Shown here piece after piece: positions 7,941 through 17,463 of a DNA stretch of 64,000 nt. Source of the stretch: Lentibacillus daqui (GTDB lineage Bacteria > Bacillota > Bacilli > Bacillales > Amphibacillaceae); contig NZ_CP114176.1 in NCBI RefSeq assembly GCF_027186265.1, positions 3,224,001-3,288,000 of the forward strand, read 5' to 3'. Both the position numbers and the translations under genes were made by a program. Under the pieces are notes generated by a model that saw nothing but the letters and a program-made list of their open reading frames with translations, was not told the DNA's origin and did no database searches. Position 1 is the first letter of the stretch, and each line of letters begins with the position of its first letter.

Positions 7941-9428
7941 TCAATCTCGCCATTTCCCCATCAAATACGCTACACCATCGACAAGCGAATCATAGGCATC
8001 ATCCGAAATAAGCCCCTCATTTCGCTGGTGTTCCAGGAGATTTTGCAAGCCACCCAAATGCTTGAGAACTTTTTCCGTCTGCTCTGTCTCTTCAAAGCGC
8101 TTTACTGCAGCCAGGTGAACGTCCAAAGATCTTGCCGTATTTTCATTAGAAAAAGCTCCCTTGTCCTGCAAACTTTCCACTAATGCTTGCATGCTCTCTG
8201 CATTCCAAGCATAAATGGAACTACCCGTTTTTGCTGCCACCTCTTTCCGTATACCATTTGTTGAAACTGTATCACGGGTCGGGTGTACGCGATTTGTCAA
8301 TAAAATCGCAATCGTATTCAGCTTGGGACTGACCACAATGGAGGTTCCCGTATAGCCCGTATGCCCCAGGGTGTCTTCCTCTGCTAGTATATCCATATAC
8401 CAATCCTGGTTCAAATCCCAGCCAAGTCCATGATTCTGCCCCGGAAATGCTTCATTCCAATTGGTATTCATCAAATCAAAGGCCTCTTTCGAAACAATCG
8501 ATTCACCCTGGTAACTTCCTTTATTTAATAGCATTTGTGAAAACGTTGCTAAATCCTCGGCGGAACTAAACACACCGGCATGTCCAGCTACACCGTCCAG
8601 TGCCCACGCCTTTTCATCGTGTACACTGCCCCATACCATCCCCCGATCTGTCCATGGCTGAAATTCGGTCGCAGCTATCCGTGGTTTTAAATTTTCCGGT
8701 GGGTTATACATGGTGTCTGACAATGCAAGGGGTTCCAGGATATGCGTTTGTACATAAGCATCCTCCCGCTCACCACTTAGACGTTCTACCAAGACGCCCA
8801 GTGTTATATAATTGATGTCACTATACATATATGCTTCACCAGGCTCATTCTCCAACGGTTCTTCCATGACATACTCCAACAGTTCTTCACGATCACCATC
8901 CATTTCATACAATTCCTTGGATGGGCCCGCTTTTTCCCCGGATGTATGTGTTAGCAATTGCTGAATGGTAATATCCCGTTTTTCCTTCGTATCGTATTCC
9001 GGAAGATAATCGGATACCGGATCATCCAATCCAAAGTAGTCCTGATCCCACAACTGCATGACCGATATCGCGGTAAATAGCTTGGAAATAGACGCCATAT
9101 CAAAAATCGTATCTTCCTGCATCTTCACTGGATCGTCTACTTCGGTAAAATTATCATCCGCATACTGTAAAGCATACCCGTACGCATCCCATTTGACGAT
9201 ACTTCCATTACGGGCAACAAGTACGACAGCTCCGGGCATCACGTTGTCTTTGATTGCATCGTGAATGGCATCATCGATATCTTCAAGTGGCTGTGCTAGC
9301 ATCGATTCCTGTTCCGGAGTTCCCGGTTGAAGTCCGGTTTGAGCGGCGTAACTGGTTTGTGGCAGCGTGGTCAACATCCCGCATACCATAACCAGCGCCA
9401 CAAACATAGATATCATGCGTTTTTTCAT
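7941..9428 (-). CDS. Secreted beta-lactamase-fold serine hydrolase (AmiE-like) with C-terminal FIMAH-type domain
   Basis: 495 residues. A signal peptide covers residues 1-28, followed by a class C beta-lactamase/PBP4*-type domain. Its catalytic SISK (in DMASISKLFTA), YSD.N (MYSDINYITLG) and HTG (LGHTGYTGT) motifs are all present. The last about 80 residues (from SMQALVESLQ) are a helical FIMAH-type domain with the pattern HLAAVKRFE...KVLKHLGGLQNLLEHQ. It lies third in a nagZ-namZ-hydrolase set matching B. subtilis ybbD-ybbC-ybbE, where YbbE is AmiE, an N-acetylmuramyl-L-alanine amidase. By that synteny it probably releases peptide from MurNAc outside the cell. The ATG is preceded by GGGGGAGGA. 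Confidence 0.82.
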   Translation of the reverse strand: MKKRMISMFVALVMVCGMLTTLPQTSYAAQTGLQPGTPEQESMLAQPLEDIDDAIHDAIKDNVMPGAVVLVARNGSIVKWDAYGYALQYADDNFTEVDDPVKMQEDTIFDMASISKLFTAISVMQLWDQDYFGLDDPVSDYLPEYDTKEKRDITIQQLLTHTSGEKAGPSKELYEMDGDREELLEYVMEEPLENEPGEAYMYSDINYITLGVLVERLSGEREDAYVQTHILEPLALSDTMYNPPENLKPRIAATEFQPWTDRGMVWGSVHDEKAWALDGVAGHAGVFSSAEDLATFSQMLLNKGSYQGESIVSKEAFDLMNTNWNEAFPGQNHGLGWDLNQDWYMDILAEEDTLGHTGYTGTSIVVSPKLNTIAILLTNRVHPTRDTVSTNGIRKEVAAKTGSSIYAWNAESMQALVESLQDKGAFSNENTARSLDVHLAAVKRFEETEQTEKVLKHLGGLQNLLEHQRNEGLISDDAYDSLVDGVAYLMGKWRD

Positions 9429-9491
9429 CTTTATTGTCCTCCCCCAAATAGCATATCCTTTCTATTCAAACAGATGGCAGGCAATCAACAA

Positions 9492-9551
9492 GCCAAACAG
9501 CTTATTCATTCGATAAAACATGGGCATAGTTCAGGGAGTGACAGGCACCCC
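9492..9551. repeat. REP-like repeat, copy 2
   Basis: Starts with GCCAAACAGCTTATTC (same as copy 1) and ends with TTCAGGGAGTGACAGGCACC. It abuts the stop codon of namZ at 9552, between namZ and the amiE-like gene. Confidence 0.5.
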
Positions 9552-11081
9552 CTAAAACTGTGCCAATAATGCATCGGCTTTTTGCTGTAGCGTTTGCTGT
9601 GCTTTACTGGTGATAAGATTGTTTCCTTTCTGGTAATCAATCATTTTTTTAAAGCTTTTCATATGTTTGACTACCTTATCAAATGCTTCCTTTTTCTCGT
9701 ACTGGCCAACAGCTGTTAAGTGTAATTCCAAATCATGTGCAGCATCATCCGTAATATCACCACTATCCCTCAGATCAGCGACAACATCTTGAATATCTTT
9801 CGCACTAGTGGTATAAAGCAGATACTCCCGCCGCAAATCTTTGAAATCGTCTAAATCCGCCTCCCATTCATTTACAATTTCCTCTACCGAAGCTCCTTCT
9901 TCAATTTTTTTCCGTACCCAGCCGTTACCAATTAATTGGTCAAAAAACGATACACCGGAATCATCTTCTTTACGGAATTCAAAGTCGTCAGGATACATGT
10001 CGTGAATTGTTTTTACAATCGTTAGACCTGTTTCCACGGATTCATAGGAATTACGATCCGTTACATAGATTTCAATCCCGCCAGACAATTCACCCTCATG
10101 TTTGGAAAATTGTGGTGTGAAGTAGGCTGCTCGAAAACGTACACCAGGAAGATCCGCTTTAGACAATTGTTCGGCTAAATCTTCCCCATTAATAAACGGA
10201 GCTCCAATCAATTCGAACGGTTTGGTTGTACCTCTTCCTTCAGAAATATTCGTTCCCTCGATTAATGCTGTACCTGGGTAAACAATTGCCGAATCAAGCG
10301 TTGGCATATTCGGTGATGGCATAACCCATGGAAGCGTCGTGTCATCATAATACATAGACCGTTCCCAACCATGCATCTTCATGACTTCCAGATTCGCATG
10401 AATATCGAATTCTTCATTAAATAGTTCCGCCAATTCTCCAACCGTCATCCCGTGCTGTTGTGGAATCGGATACATTCCAACAAATGAAGCATAATCCTTA
10501 TCCAAAACCGGCCCTTGCACATTGCCACCAGAAATCGGATTAGGACGATCCAGTACGATCATTTTAATATCATTTTCAGCTGCTGCTTCCATCGCATAGG
10601 CCATAGTGTAAATATACGTATAGAAACGTGCCCCAACATCCTGGATATCAAATAACAAGACATCCACATCTTCCAACATTTCCGGTGTCGGTTTTTTCGT
10701 GTCACCATATAAACTGTATACAGGAAGGCCTGTCCGTTCATCCATGTAATAATCAACATCCTCCCCGGCCTGTGCTCCACCGCGAACCCCATGTTCAGGC
10801 CCATAGAGCGCAACCAGATTCACTTTGTCGTTCTGGTGCAAAAAATCCACGATACTATTTAAATCCTGGTCCACACCAGTCGGATTCGTGATTAAACCCA
10901 CATTCTTTCCTTCCAGTTCATCTAAATGCTCGTTTACCAATACGTCTATCCCGAGTTCCAAGGTACCATCATTTGACATCGTATTTGCACGATCCTTTTT
11001 ATTGTCACTGGCCACTGCATGAATGGACAATGTTAACAATAGAAAGGCAGCGGAAAACACAATGATATAGCGTTTTTTCAT
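9552..11081 (-). CDS. namZ: Exo-beta-N-acetylmuramidase (DUF1343, NamZ) with C-terminal FIMAH-type domain
   Basis: Secreted enzyme cleaving terminal MurNAc from peptidoglycan fragments. The signal peptide is MKKRYIIVFSAAFLLLTLSIHAVA. The DUF1343 body has the hallmark strings GLITNPTGVD, YGPEHGVRGG, LLFDIQDVGARFYTYI, DRPNPISG and SEGRGTTKPFELIGAP. An added C-terminal domain (about the last 80 residues: DDAAHDLELHLTAVGQYE, KVVKHMKSFKKMIDYQ) is FIMAH-type and absent from B. subtilis NamZ as I recall it. I chose ATG 11081 because GTG 11096 starts inside the GGGGGA ribosome binding site. It follows nagZ with a gap of about 95 bp. Confidence 0.92.
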   Translation of the reverse strand: MKKRYIIVFSAAFLLLTLSIHAVASDNKKDRANTMSNDGTLELGIDVLVNEHLDELEGKNVGLITNPTGVDQDLNSIVDFLHQNDKVNLVALYGPEHGVRGGAQAGEDVDYYMDERTGLPVYSLYGDTKKPTPEMLEDVDVLLFDIQDVGARFYTYIYTMAYAMEAAAENDIKMIVLDRPNPISGGNVQGPVLDKDYASFVGMYPIPQQHGMTVGELAELFNEEFDIHANLEVMKMHGWERSMYYDDTTLPWVMPSPNMPTLDSAIVYPGTALIEGTNISEGRGTTKPFELIGAPFINGEDLAEQLSKADLPGVRFRAAYFTPQFSKHEGELSGGIEIYVTDRNSYESVETGLTIVKTIHDMYPDDFEFRKEDDSGVSFFDQLIGNGWVRKKIEEGASVEEIVNEWEADLDDFKDLRREYLLYTTSAKDIQDVVADLRDSGDITDDAAHDLELHLTAVGQYEKKEAFDKVVKHMKSFKKMIDYQKGNNLITSKAQQTLQQKADALLAQF

Positions 11082-11176
11082 ATAAATCCCCCACACACAA
11101 CGTATTTATTGAAAATCTCATTCCAACTAGCGTCAATAAAGACTAACAAAAGTTCCACTACAAAGAACCCATTACA

Positions 11177-13234
11177 CTACTGCTTACCTTCCCAGTCCAG
11201 GATCAATTTTTCTGTTTCGGTCTCCAAATAGCTATAGGCCTTATGTGAAATCGTGTCGTTTTCTTTTTGAGCGTCCAACATCGCTTTAAATCCCTGCATA
11301 TGTTTCACAACTTTTTTCACTGCTTCTTTTTGTTCATAATGGCTAACAGCGGTTAAATGTAATGTCAGGTCATGCACAATCGCATCTGGTATATCGCCGG
11401 ATGCTGCTAAATCAGACACGAGCGACTTCATCCCGTCAGCAGTCCGGGGTGTATCGATATAGTCGAGGCCATGACCTTTTTCATAATTATCGGGAATGGT
11501 CACTGGCAACGTTCCAAACGGATTGATATCTCCGGAGATTACATTTGCCAATGCCTGCACAGACACGTCCAGATAACTATACGTGTTGATATAGGCATCT
11601 ACATCTGGGAAAGCTTGCAGATCATACGGATTACCAAGTGCGGCGACAATAACTGGTACATCGATCTTCTCCAGTTGTTTGACCAGTTGTTGTTGATCGT
11701 CATTGGTATTAGCTGTATATGTTGTTACAATCACTTTATCTGCTGACTTCGCTTGTTCAACAGCCCTTTCAATTTGGTTTTCCGTAGGGCTTGTTTCGGT
11801 TGCCAGGATGCTTACGTTCATGCCTTTTTCGGTTAAATAATCGGCTAGTTGCTCCGGCTGTGCCTGGTCAGGGCCCGTTATAAAAACGGATTCCGATGAT
11901 TCAGTTTCCAAAGGTAATACGTCATCTTTGTTTTGTACCAATGTCACGCTTTTTTCAGCAATGTCATCTGCTATTTGTAAATGGGCATCCGTCCCGATAT
12001 TCTCAATTTCCTCCGGGTCAGTATATGGGTCATGAAACAGCCCCTTTTCCATTTTCGCGGATAGAATCCGGTACACAGACTCATCCAATCTTGCTTCATT
12101 AATCTCACCCGATTGAACCGCATCCAACAAACCGTTATAGGCCTCTTCCACATCCGGCGGGTTTAACAAAACATCCACCCCGGCTTTTACGGCCTCAACC
12201 GGAACTTGATCGGGTGAATAATACTCATTCACCCCGGCCATACCAAGACTGTCGGTAATGATTAACCCGTCATACCCCATATCCTCCCGTAGTAAATCGG
12301 TAAGAATTGGCTTGGAGAGGGTTGCCGGTAAGCCTGAATCATCCAAAGCCGGAACGACAATATGTGCTGTCATAATGGAATCAATTCCTTCGTCAATCGC
12401 ATCCTGAAACGGCTTCAAATCCACTTCCTGCAACGTCTTTAGATCATGGTCGATAACTGGCAGTCCGGTATGCGAATCGGTATCCGTATCACCGTGACCT
12501 GGAAAATGCTTAGCAGATGCGATGATATGTTGATCCCGAAAACCTTGAATCTGTGCGATACCAAGCTTGGATACCAATTCGGGATCCTCACTATAGGAAC
12601 GCACGCCGATGACAGGATTTTCCGCATTCATATTGACATCAAGTGACGGCGCAAAGTCCGTGTTTATGCCCAGACTTTGTAATTCATTACCAAGAATGCT
12701 TGCTGATTTGCTAGCATATTCCTCGGAACCGGTCGCACCGAGTGCCATGTTACCCGGAAACACAGTGCCAGGGCTTGTTACCCGTTGCACAATTCCACCT
12801 TCCTGGTCGGTTGAAATGAACAATGGAATGGTATGATCCTGTTCCGCAGCAATCTTCTGCAACCCGTTCGATAGACGGTTTACTTGCCCCGCATCAAGCG
12901 GCGTACCAATGTTGTCGCTCCAGTTAAAATAGATCACCCCACCAATATGATAGTTTTCAATGATCTCTTTGAAGTTCTTGCCACCCCGATTATTTTCCAA
13001 ATTGATATCTTTGTATTCTTCATCGGTAGGTGTTTTTCCATAGGCATGAATGATAAAGAGCTGCCCTACCTTTTCCTCGATTGTCATGTCATCCATGATT
13101 TCTTTTATTTCATCAGCTTGTTTCGCATCGGCATCAAGAGTTTTGGCGCTGTCTGCATTGGCAAAACTGTGTTGCGGAGACCATAATAATAAAAGCGTAA
13201 TCGACAAAAGCACCGATAAATAACGACGTTTCAA
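11177..13234 (-). CDS. nagZ: Secreted beta-N-acetylglucosaminidase, GH3 (NagZ), with C-terminal FIMAH-type domain
   Basis: 685 residues, TTG start behind GAGGAGG. Signal peptide 1-26. GH3 N-domain about 40-400 with KHFPGHGDTDTDSHTGLP (242-259), whose His/Asp dyad acts as acid/base in NagZ, and the nucleophile Asp in IITDSLGM (D328). The second GH3 domain is about 425-590. The FIMAH-type domain is about 607-680 (HLTAVSHYEQ, KKVVKHMQGFKAMLDAQ). It removes GlcNAc from muropeptides so that NamZ and the amidase can act. First gene of the nagZ-namZ-amiE-like set. It is longer than typical NagZ because of the extra domain. Confidence 0.93.
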   Translation of the reverse strand: MKRRYLSVLLSITLLLLWSPQHSFANADSAKTLDADAKQADEIKEIMDDMTIEEKVGQLFIIHAYGKTPTDEEYKDINLENNRGGKNFKEIIENYHIGGVIYFNWSDNIGTPLDAGQVNRLSNGLQKIAAEQDHTIPLFISTDQEGGIVQRVTSPGTVFPGNMALGATGSEEYASKSASILGNELQSLGINTDFAPSLDVNMNAENPVIGVRSYSEDPELVSKLGIAQIQGFRDQHIIASAKHFPGHGDTDTDSHTGLPVIDHDLKTLQEVDLKPFQDAIDEGIDSIMTAHIVVPALDDSGLPATLSKPILTDLLREDMGYDGLIITDSLGMAGVNEYYSPDQVPVEAVKAGVDVLLNPPDVEEAYNGLLDAVQSGEINEARLDESVYRILSAKMEKGLFHDPYTDPEEIENIGTDAHLQIADDIAEKSVTLVQNKDDVLPLETESSESVFITGPDQAQPEQLADYLTEKGMNVSILATETSPTENQIERAVEQAKSADKVIVTTYTANTNDDQQQLVKQLEKIDVPVIVAALGNPYDLQAFPDVDAYINTYSYLDVSVQALANVISGDINPFGTLPVTIPDNYEKGHGLDYIDTPRTADGMKSLVSDLAASGDIPDAIVHDLTLHLTAVSHYEQKEAVKKVVKHMQGFKAMLDAQKENDTISHKAYSYLETETEKLILDWEGKQ

Positions 13235-13606
13235 CCCAACCCCTCCTCAAAATTTAATGATTATGTTATGAAAACCTTCGTGCCATCACCCATTTAATCA
13301 ATGATCAGCTATGGAGCATGCTTATACAATACAATCACTCCCTTCGACATCATTTTTCAACCTACTCCCATTCGAAATAAGTCGATTATGTTTCATCCAA
13401 GTATAATAGATGCGCTTTGCAAAAAACGTCGAAGTTAGTCGATTGTATTTGATTTTTCAAAAAATAATTATTAAGTACTAGCATGAAATAACTTTGCTAG
13501 GTAATAAGGCACTAGTGAATTTTCCCACCATTCGATAAAATTTTACATGTTGGGATACGGCTTGACTAAAACAGAGATTCTACATTAGATACGAGGAGGA
13601 GAATTC
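13235..13606. other. Divergent intergenic region between nagZ and the phosphatase fusion
   Basis: About 370 bp, AT-rich, without a convincing reading frame. It must carry the promoters of two divergent secreted-hydrolase transcription units. TATAAT-like strings occur near 13402, but I could not assign a confident -35/-10 pair. A TTGACT at 13562 is too close to the ribosome binding site (GAGGAGGA, about 13592) to be a likely -35 box. Confidence 0.4.
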
Positions 13607-16600
13607 ATGCATGCAAAACGACGCGTAAGTATTTTCACAGTCTTTATGTTATCTTTTTCATTATTAATTGGAAATAGTCATGTAATGGCGGAGAAAAACC
13701 AGGGTGAACCTGAAAAACAAACGCCTGAGGAGCAGTTAGCAGAGCAAAATGTGATGGCGACAGCATGGTTCCAGACGTCCGGTGAGGCAAAAGCATTATA
13801 TCACCAAGCGTACAACATTGGAAAAGAGAAATTGGATGCTGCCCTTGAAGAAGGAACGGATCAAGATCCAGCTGTCGTGCTTGATTTAGATGAAACCGTT
13901 CTAGATGGCAGCCCCTTTGATGCTTTAACCATTAAAACAGGCGGGGAAGCTTCCTTAGATGAATGGCAGGAGAGCGCAGAGGCCGAAGCATTGCCAGGTG
14001 CCTTGGATTTTCTTCATCATGCCGATCAACAGGGCGTGGCAATTTATTATATAACCGGACGCTCTGATAAACTTCAGGAGGCTACCGTTAAAAATCTGAA
14101 AAAAATCGGTGCCCCTCAGGCAGATGATGATCATGTATTATTGAAACAAGAAGGTGAAACAGGGAAACAAGACCGCTTTGATGATGTTGATAAAAATCAT
14201 GATATTCTCTTATTTTTTGGAGATAACCTCTCCGATTTTTCCGGTTTCCCCAAGAATCAGCCTTTAGATGCCCGCAACAAGCAAGTAAACGATGAGAAGG
14301 ATACATTTGGCGACCAATTCATTGTTTTCCCCAACCCGATGTATGGCGATTGGGAAAGTGCCTTATATCCGGATGGCGATCTGACAGCGGAAGAGAAAAT
14401 GCAAGCACGCAAAGATCATTTAACCTATTTTAGTCCAAATGACGATTCATCTGATGATGCAACACCAGATGATAAAAAACTCCAGGATCAGAATATGACG
14501 TCGATCGCCTGGTATCAAACGGCAGGTGAAGCAGAAGCATTATATCACCAAGCGTACAACATTGGAAAAGAGAAGTTGGACACTAACCTTGAAGAAGGAA
14601 CGAATCAGAATCCCGCAATCGTACTTGATGTCGATGAAACTGTGTTGGATGGCGGCCCATACAATGCGACAATGACTAAAACGGGCGGACAAGCGTCACT
14701 TGATGAGTGGCAGGAAAGCGCAAAAGCAGAAGCTGTCCCCGGCGCATTAGAATTTCTTAACTATGCCGATGACCGAGGAGTGGAAATTTACTATGTAACC
14801 GGGCGTTCCGATAGACTGCAAGATGCTACCGTAGAAAACCTGGAAAAAATAGGTGCCCCTCAAGTAGATAACGATAATGTTTTGCTTACAAAAGAAGGTG
14901 AAACTGGAAAGCAGGATCGTTTCGATAAAATTGACGAGAATCATGATATTCTATTATTTTTCGGTGATAACTTATCAGATTTCACCGGTTTTCCAAAAGA
15001 CCAGGAATTAGCAGCAAGAAATCAACAAGTGGACGAGGAACAGGATGCATTCGGTGATTCATTCATCGTTTTCCCTAACCCAATGTACGGCGATTGGGAG
15101 AGCGCCTTATATGATGGCGATCTAACAGCCGAAGAAAAAATGCAAGCACGCAAAGATCATTTAGATTACTTTCAAAACAAAAGCAAAAGTGCAGAGGTAA
15201 TCAAAGACCTTGTTTCCCAACTCCATACGGAAGGCGAGATTGCCGATAAAGAAGCCCACGCTTTACAAGTGCATTTAACCGCAGTAAGTCATTATGAAAA
15301 CAATAGCAACGCCGAAAAGGTTATCAAGCATCTGGAAGGATTCAAGAAGTTGCTAGACTATCAAAACGATAACGATTTAATTACAAAAAATGCTTATGAC
15401 ACGTTGCTATCAAACGCTGATGCGCTGATTCAGAAATGGAAACAGTCGCTCGAGGATTTCGAACTATCCATTCTTCACATGAACGACACGCATGCCCATG
15501 CCGAGTTGCTGCCACAGATGGTGACGGCGATCAAGGAAGAGCGGGAGGAAAAACCTGATTCGCTGTTGTTTCACGCGGGCGACGCTTTTTCGGGGACACT
15601 CTATTTCACGGAATTCGGCGGACAGGCAGACATGACCCTGTTCAACCTGATGGATATGACCGCGATGACATACGGGAATCATGAATTTGATCGCGGTGAT
15701 AAAGAAGATGGCAATGAAACGCTCGCTAAATTTGTTGATGCTGCTGAATTTCCGTTTCTGGGAAGCAATATCGACTTTTCCGATGATCCGTTTATGAATA
15801 AGCTGGCGACGGATCAATCACTTGTGCGTAATGCAGACCCCGGCAAGAGCTACTACAGTATGATCGAGGAAGTCAATGGCGAGGAAATTGGCATCTTCAG
15901 TTTGGATACGGAGGAAACTACAGAAATTTCCAGACCGAATCAGGTGGTTTTCCATAACTATCTGGACACTGCCGAGGAAGCGGTCGCTGAATTCGAGGAA
16001 GAAGGGGTCGATAAGATTATTGCCCTTTCCCACCTCGGCTATGATAGCGATCCTGTCTTCGGTAACGATCAGCTCCTTGCCGAGATTGACGGTATCGACG
16101 TCATCGTAGGCGGTCATACGCATACCGCGCTGAAGGAGCCGGTAGTCGTGACAGAAGACGCGGACGGCCATGAAAAAGACCCGACCGTCATTGTTCAGGC
16201 AGGTGAGTACAGTCAATACCTTGGCACGCTCGATGTGGAGTTTGACGATGATGGGGTCGTTACCGGCCATTCCGGAGAGTTGCTCGATGTCGATGATTAT
16301 GATGCAGATCCCGAGGCAACAGAGGTACTTAAGCCATACGCTGAAAAGATTAAGGAAACCGAGAATGAAGCGATTGGCGCAGAGGCACTTAAAGATATTA
16401 AAAACAGCGGGACCGGCGTTGAGGAAACACCGATCGGCAACCTCGTCACAGATGCGATGTTGGCCGGTGCCAAGAGCAAGTTTGACGATACAGTGATTGC
16501 TTTCCAGAATGGCGGCGGTATCCGGGCTACAATTGAAAAAGGACCAATCACAACAGGTGACGTGATCAATGTGCTGCCGTTTGGTAATAACCCTGTCGTC

Positions 16601-16993
16601 GGCAAACTTACCGGCGCAGAGCTTAAAGAGGTCCTTGAACATAGTGTGCATTTGGCACCAGAATATCATGGCGGGTTCCTGCACGTTTCCGGTATGACAT
16701 TCAAATTTGACAGCAATCGGGAACCAGGCGACCGGGTCGTGGAGATGAAGGTCAATAAAAATGGAGAGTATGTTGACATCGATCCAGATGAAGCATACCT
16801 AGTGACCACGAATGAATTTACCGCACAGGGCGGCGATGGTTTTGAAACACTCGCTAAGGCAGACGAGGAAGGCCGATTTAAAGATATTGGCGAAAACGAC
16901 TGGGAACAGCTCCGTGATTATATGGTCAATGATCTGAACGGAAAAGTCGATCCTGAAATCGAGGGACGGATCATTGATATCGCGAAAAATTGA
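13607..16993 (+). CDS. Secreted multidomain phosphatase: two e(P4)-type acid phosphatase domains, FIMAH-type domain, UshA-type 5'-nucleotidase
   Basis: 1128 residues. Signal peptide 1-28. HAD acid phosphatase copy 1 about 45-265 with D93-L-D95-E-T, ITGRSDK and FGDNLSDF; copy 2 about 295-515 with D341-V-D343-E-T, VTGRSDR and FGDNLSDF. FIMAH-type domain about 526-614 (HLTAVSHYENN, KVIKHLEGFKKLLDYQ). Metallophosphoesterase about 618-860 (HMNDTHAHAE, HAGDAFSG, YGNHEFDRG, GGHTHTAL). 5'-nucleotidase C-terminal domain about 890-1120 (QNGGGIRATIEKGPIT, VLPFGNNPVV). It should dephosphorylate nucleotides and other esters outside the cell for phosphate and nucleoside salvage. The DNA from about 15460 looks more GC-rich than the first half, consistent with domain fusion. 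Confidence 0.92.
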   Translation: MHAKRRVSIFTVFMLSFSLLIGNSHVMAEKNQGEPEKQTPEEQLAEQNVMATAWFQTSGEAKALYHQAYNIGKEKLDAALEEGTDQDPAVVLDLDETVLDGSPFDALTIKTGGEASLDEWQESAEAEALPGALDFLHHADQQGVAIYYITGRSDKLQEATVKNLKKIGAPQADDDHVLLKQEGETGKQDRFDDVDKNHDILLFFGDNLSDFSGFPKNQPLDARNKQVNDEKDTFGDQFIVFPNPMYGDWESALYPDGDLTAEEKMQARKDHLTYFSPNDDSSDDATPDDKKLQDQNMTSIAWYQTAGEAEALYHQAYNIGKEKLDTNLEEGTNQNPAIVLDVDETVLDGGPYNATMTKTGGQASLDEWQESAKAEAVPGALEFLNYADDRGVEIYYVTGRSDRLQDATVENLEKIGAPQVDNDNVLLTKEGETGKQDRFDKIDENHDILLFFGDNLSDFTGFPKDQELAARNQQVDEEQDAFGDSFIVFPNPMYGDWESALYDGDLTAEEKMQARKDHLDYFQNKSKSAEVIKDLVSQLHTEGEIADKEAHALQVHLTAVSHYENNSNAEKVIKHLEGFKKLLDYQNDNDLITKNAYDTLLSNADALIQKWKQSLEDFELSILHMNDTHAHAELLPQMVTAIKEEREEKPDSLLFHAGDAFSGTLYFTEFGGQADMTLFNLMDMTAMTYGNHEFDRGDKEDGNETLAKFVDAAEFPFLGSNIDFSDDPFMNKLATDQSLVRNADPGKSYYSMIEEVNGEEIGIFSLDTEETTEISRPNQVVFHNYLDTAEEAVAEFEEEGVDKIIALSHLGYDSDPVFGNDQLLAEIDGIDVIVGGHTHTALKEPVVVTEDADGHEKDPTVIVQAGEYSQYLGTLDVEFDDDGVVTGHSGELLDVDDYDADPEATEVLKPYAEKIKETENEAIGAEALKDIKNSGTGVEETPIGNLVTDAMLAGAKSKFDDTVIAFQNGGGIRATIEKGPITTGDVINVLPFGNNPVVGKLTGAELKEVLEHSVHLAPEYHGGFLHVSGMTFKFDSNREPGDRVVEMKVNKNGEYVDIDPDEAYLVTTNEFTAQGGDGFETLAKADEEGRFKDIGENDWEQLRDYMVNDLNGKVDPEIEGRIIDIAKN

Positions 16994-17007
16994 TTGTTTA
17001 AGAAAAG

Positions 17008-17048
17008 GACTGATCGAGCCTGCTTAAGCGGGGCGATCAGTCTTTTTT
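17008..17048 (+). terminator. Intrinsic terminator of the phosphatase fusion gene
   Basis: Stem GACTGATCG (17008-17016) with CGATCAGTC (17034-17042), followed by TTTTTT. It starts 15 bp after the stop codon. Classic rho-independent terminator. Confidence 0.9.
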
Positions 17049-17463
17049 GTAGTGGACGTTAAATCTGGTAAAAGGTTTGATCGATGTAAAGTTCAAAACG
17101 AAAGTCAAACAAGAAGGCCCATCCCACGAGTGGGGGATCTGAAAATACACGCTATGAAGTATTCAAGCCATTTGAAGTTCTAAGGAGTTGTTCCACTTAG
17201 CTTAGCACAGGCTCTATGCCGTTTCCCGAAAGATTAAACTCTCTAAGTTATAAGGACTTTCACCAGAAGTTTTTATCACTAAGACTGGATTTAATTTTAT
17301 TTACCTGTTCTTTTTCTGCTAATGTAAATAAAGGTTGATTTCGTATACAACATTCACGGAGACAACATCCATTGAAGGTCATCCATGCCTATCAACTGTG
17401 TGCTTAAGTGGTCAATAGCACCACACCCCTTTATACGACAAAATTCAGGAAGTGACAGGCACC
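17049..17463. other. Intergenic region with possible mobile-element relic
   Basis: About 415 bp without a convincing gene. A palindrome (CCCATCCCACGAGTGGGGGA, about 17118-17137) and nearby sequence resemble the end of a decayed IS200/IS605-like element, but no transposase remnant is readable. REP-like copy 3 lies at the right edge. Confidence 0.3.

Noticed and set aside
13562..13590. TTGACT-17-TTAGAT as promoter of the phosphatase fusion gene
   Set aside because: The transcription start would fall inside the ribosome binding site.
15818..16684. Long minus-strand frame (288 codons) inside the nucleotidase domain
   Set aside because: It lies opposite strongly conserved UshA motifs and encodes no recognisable protein; a shadow of the GC-richer sense gene.
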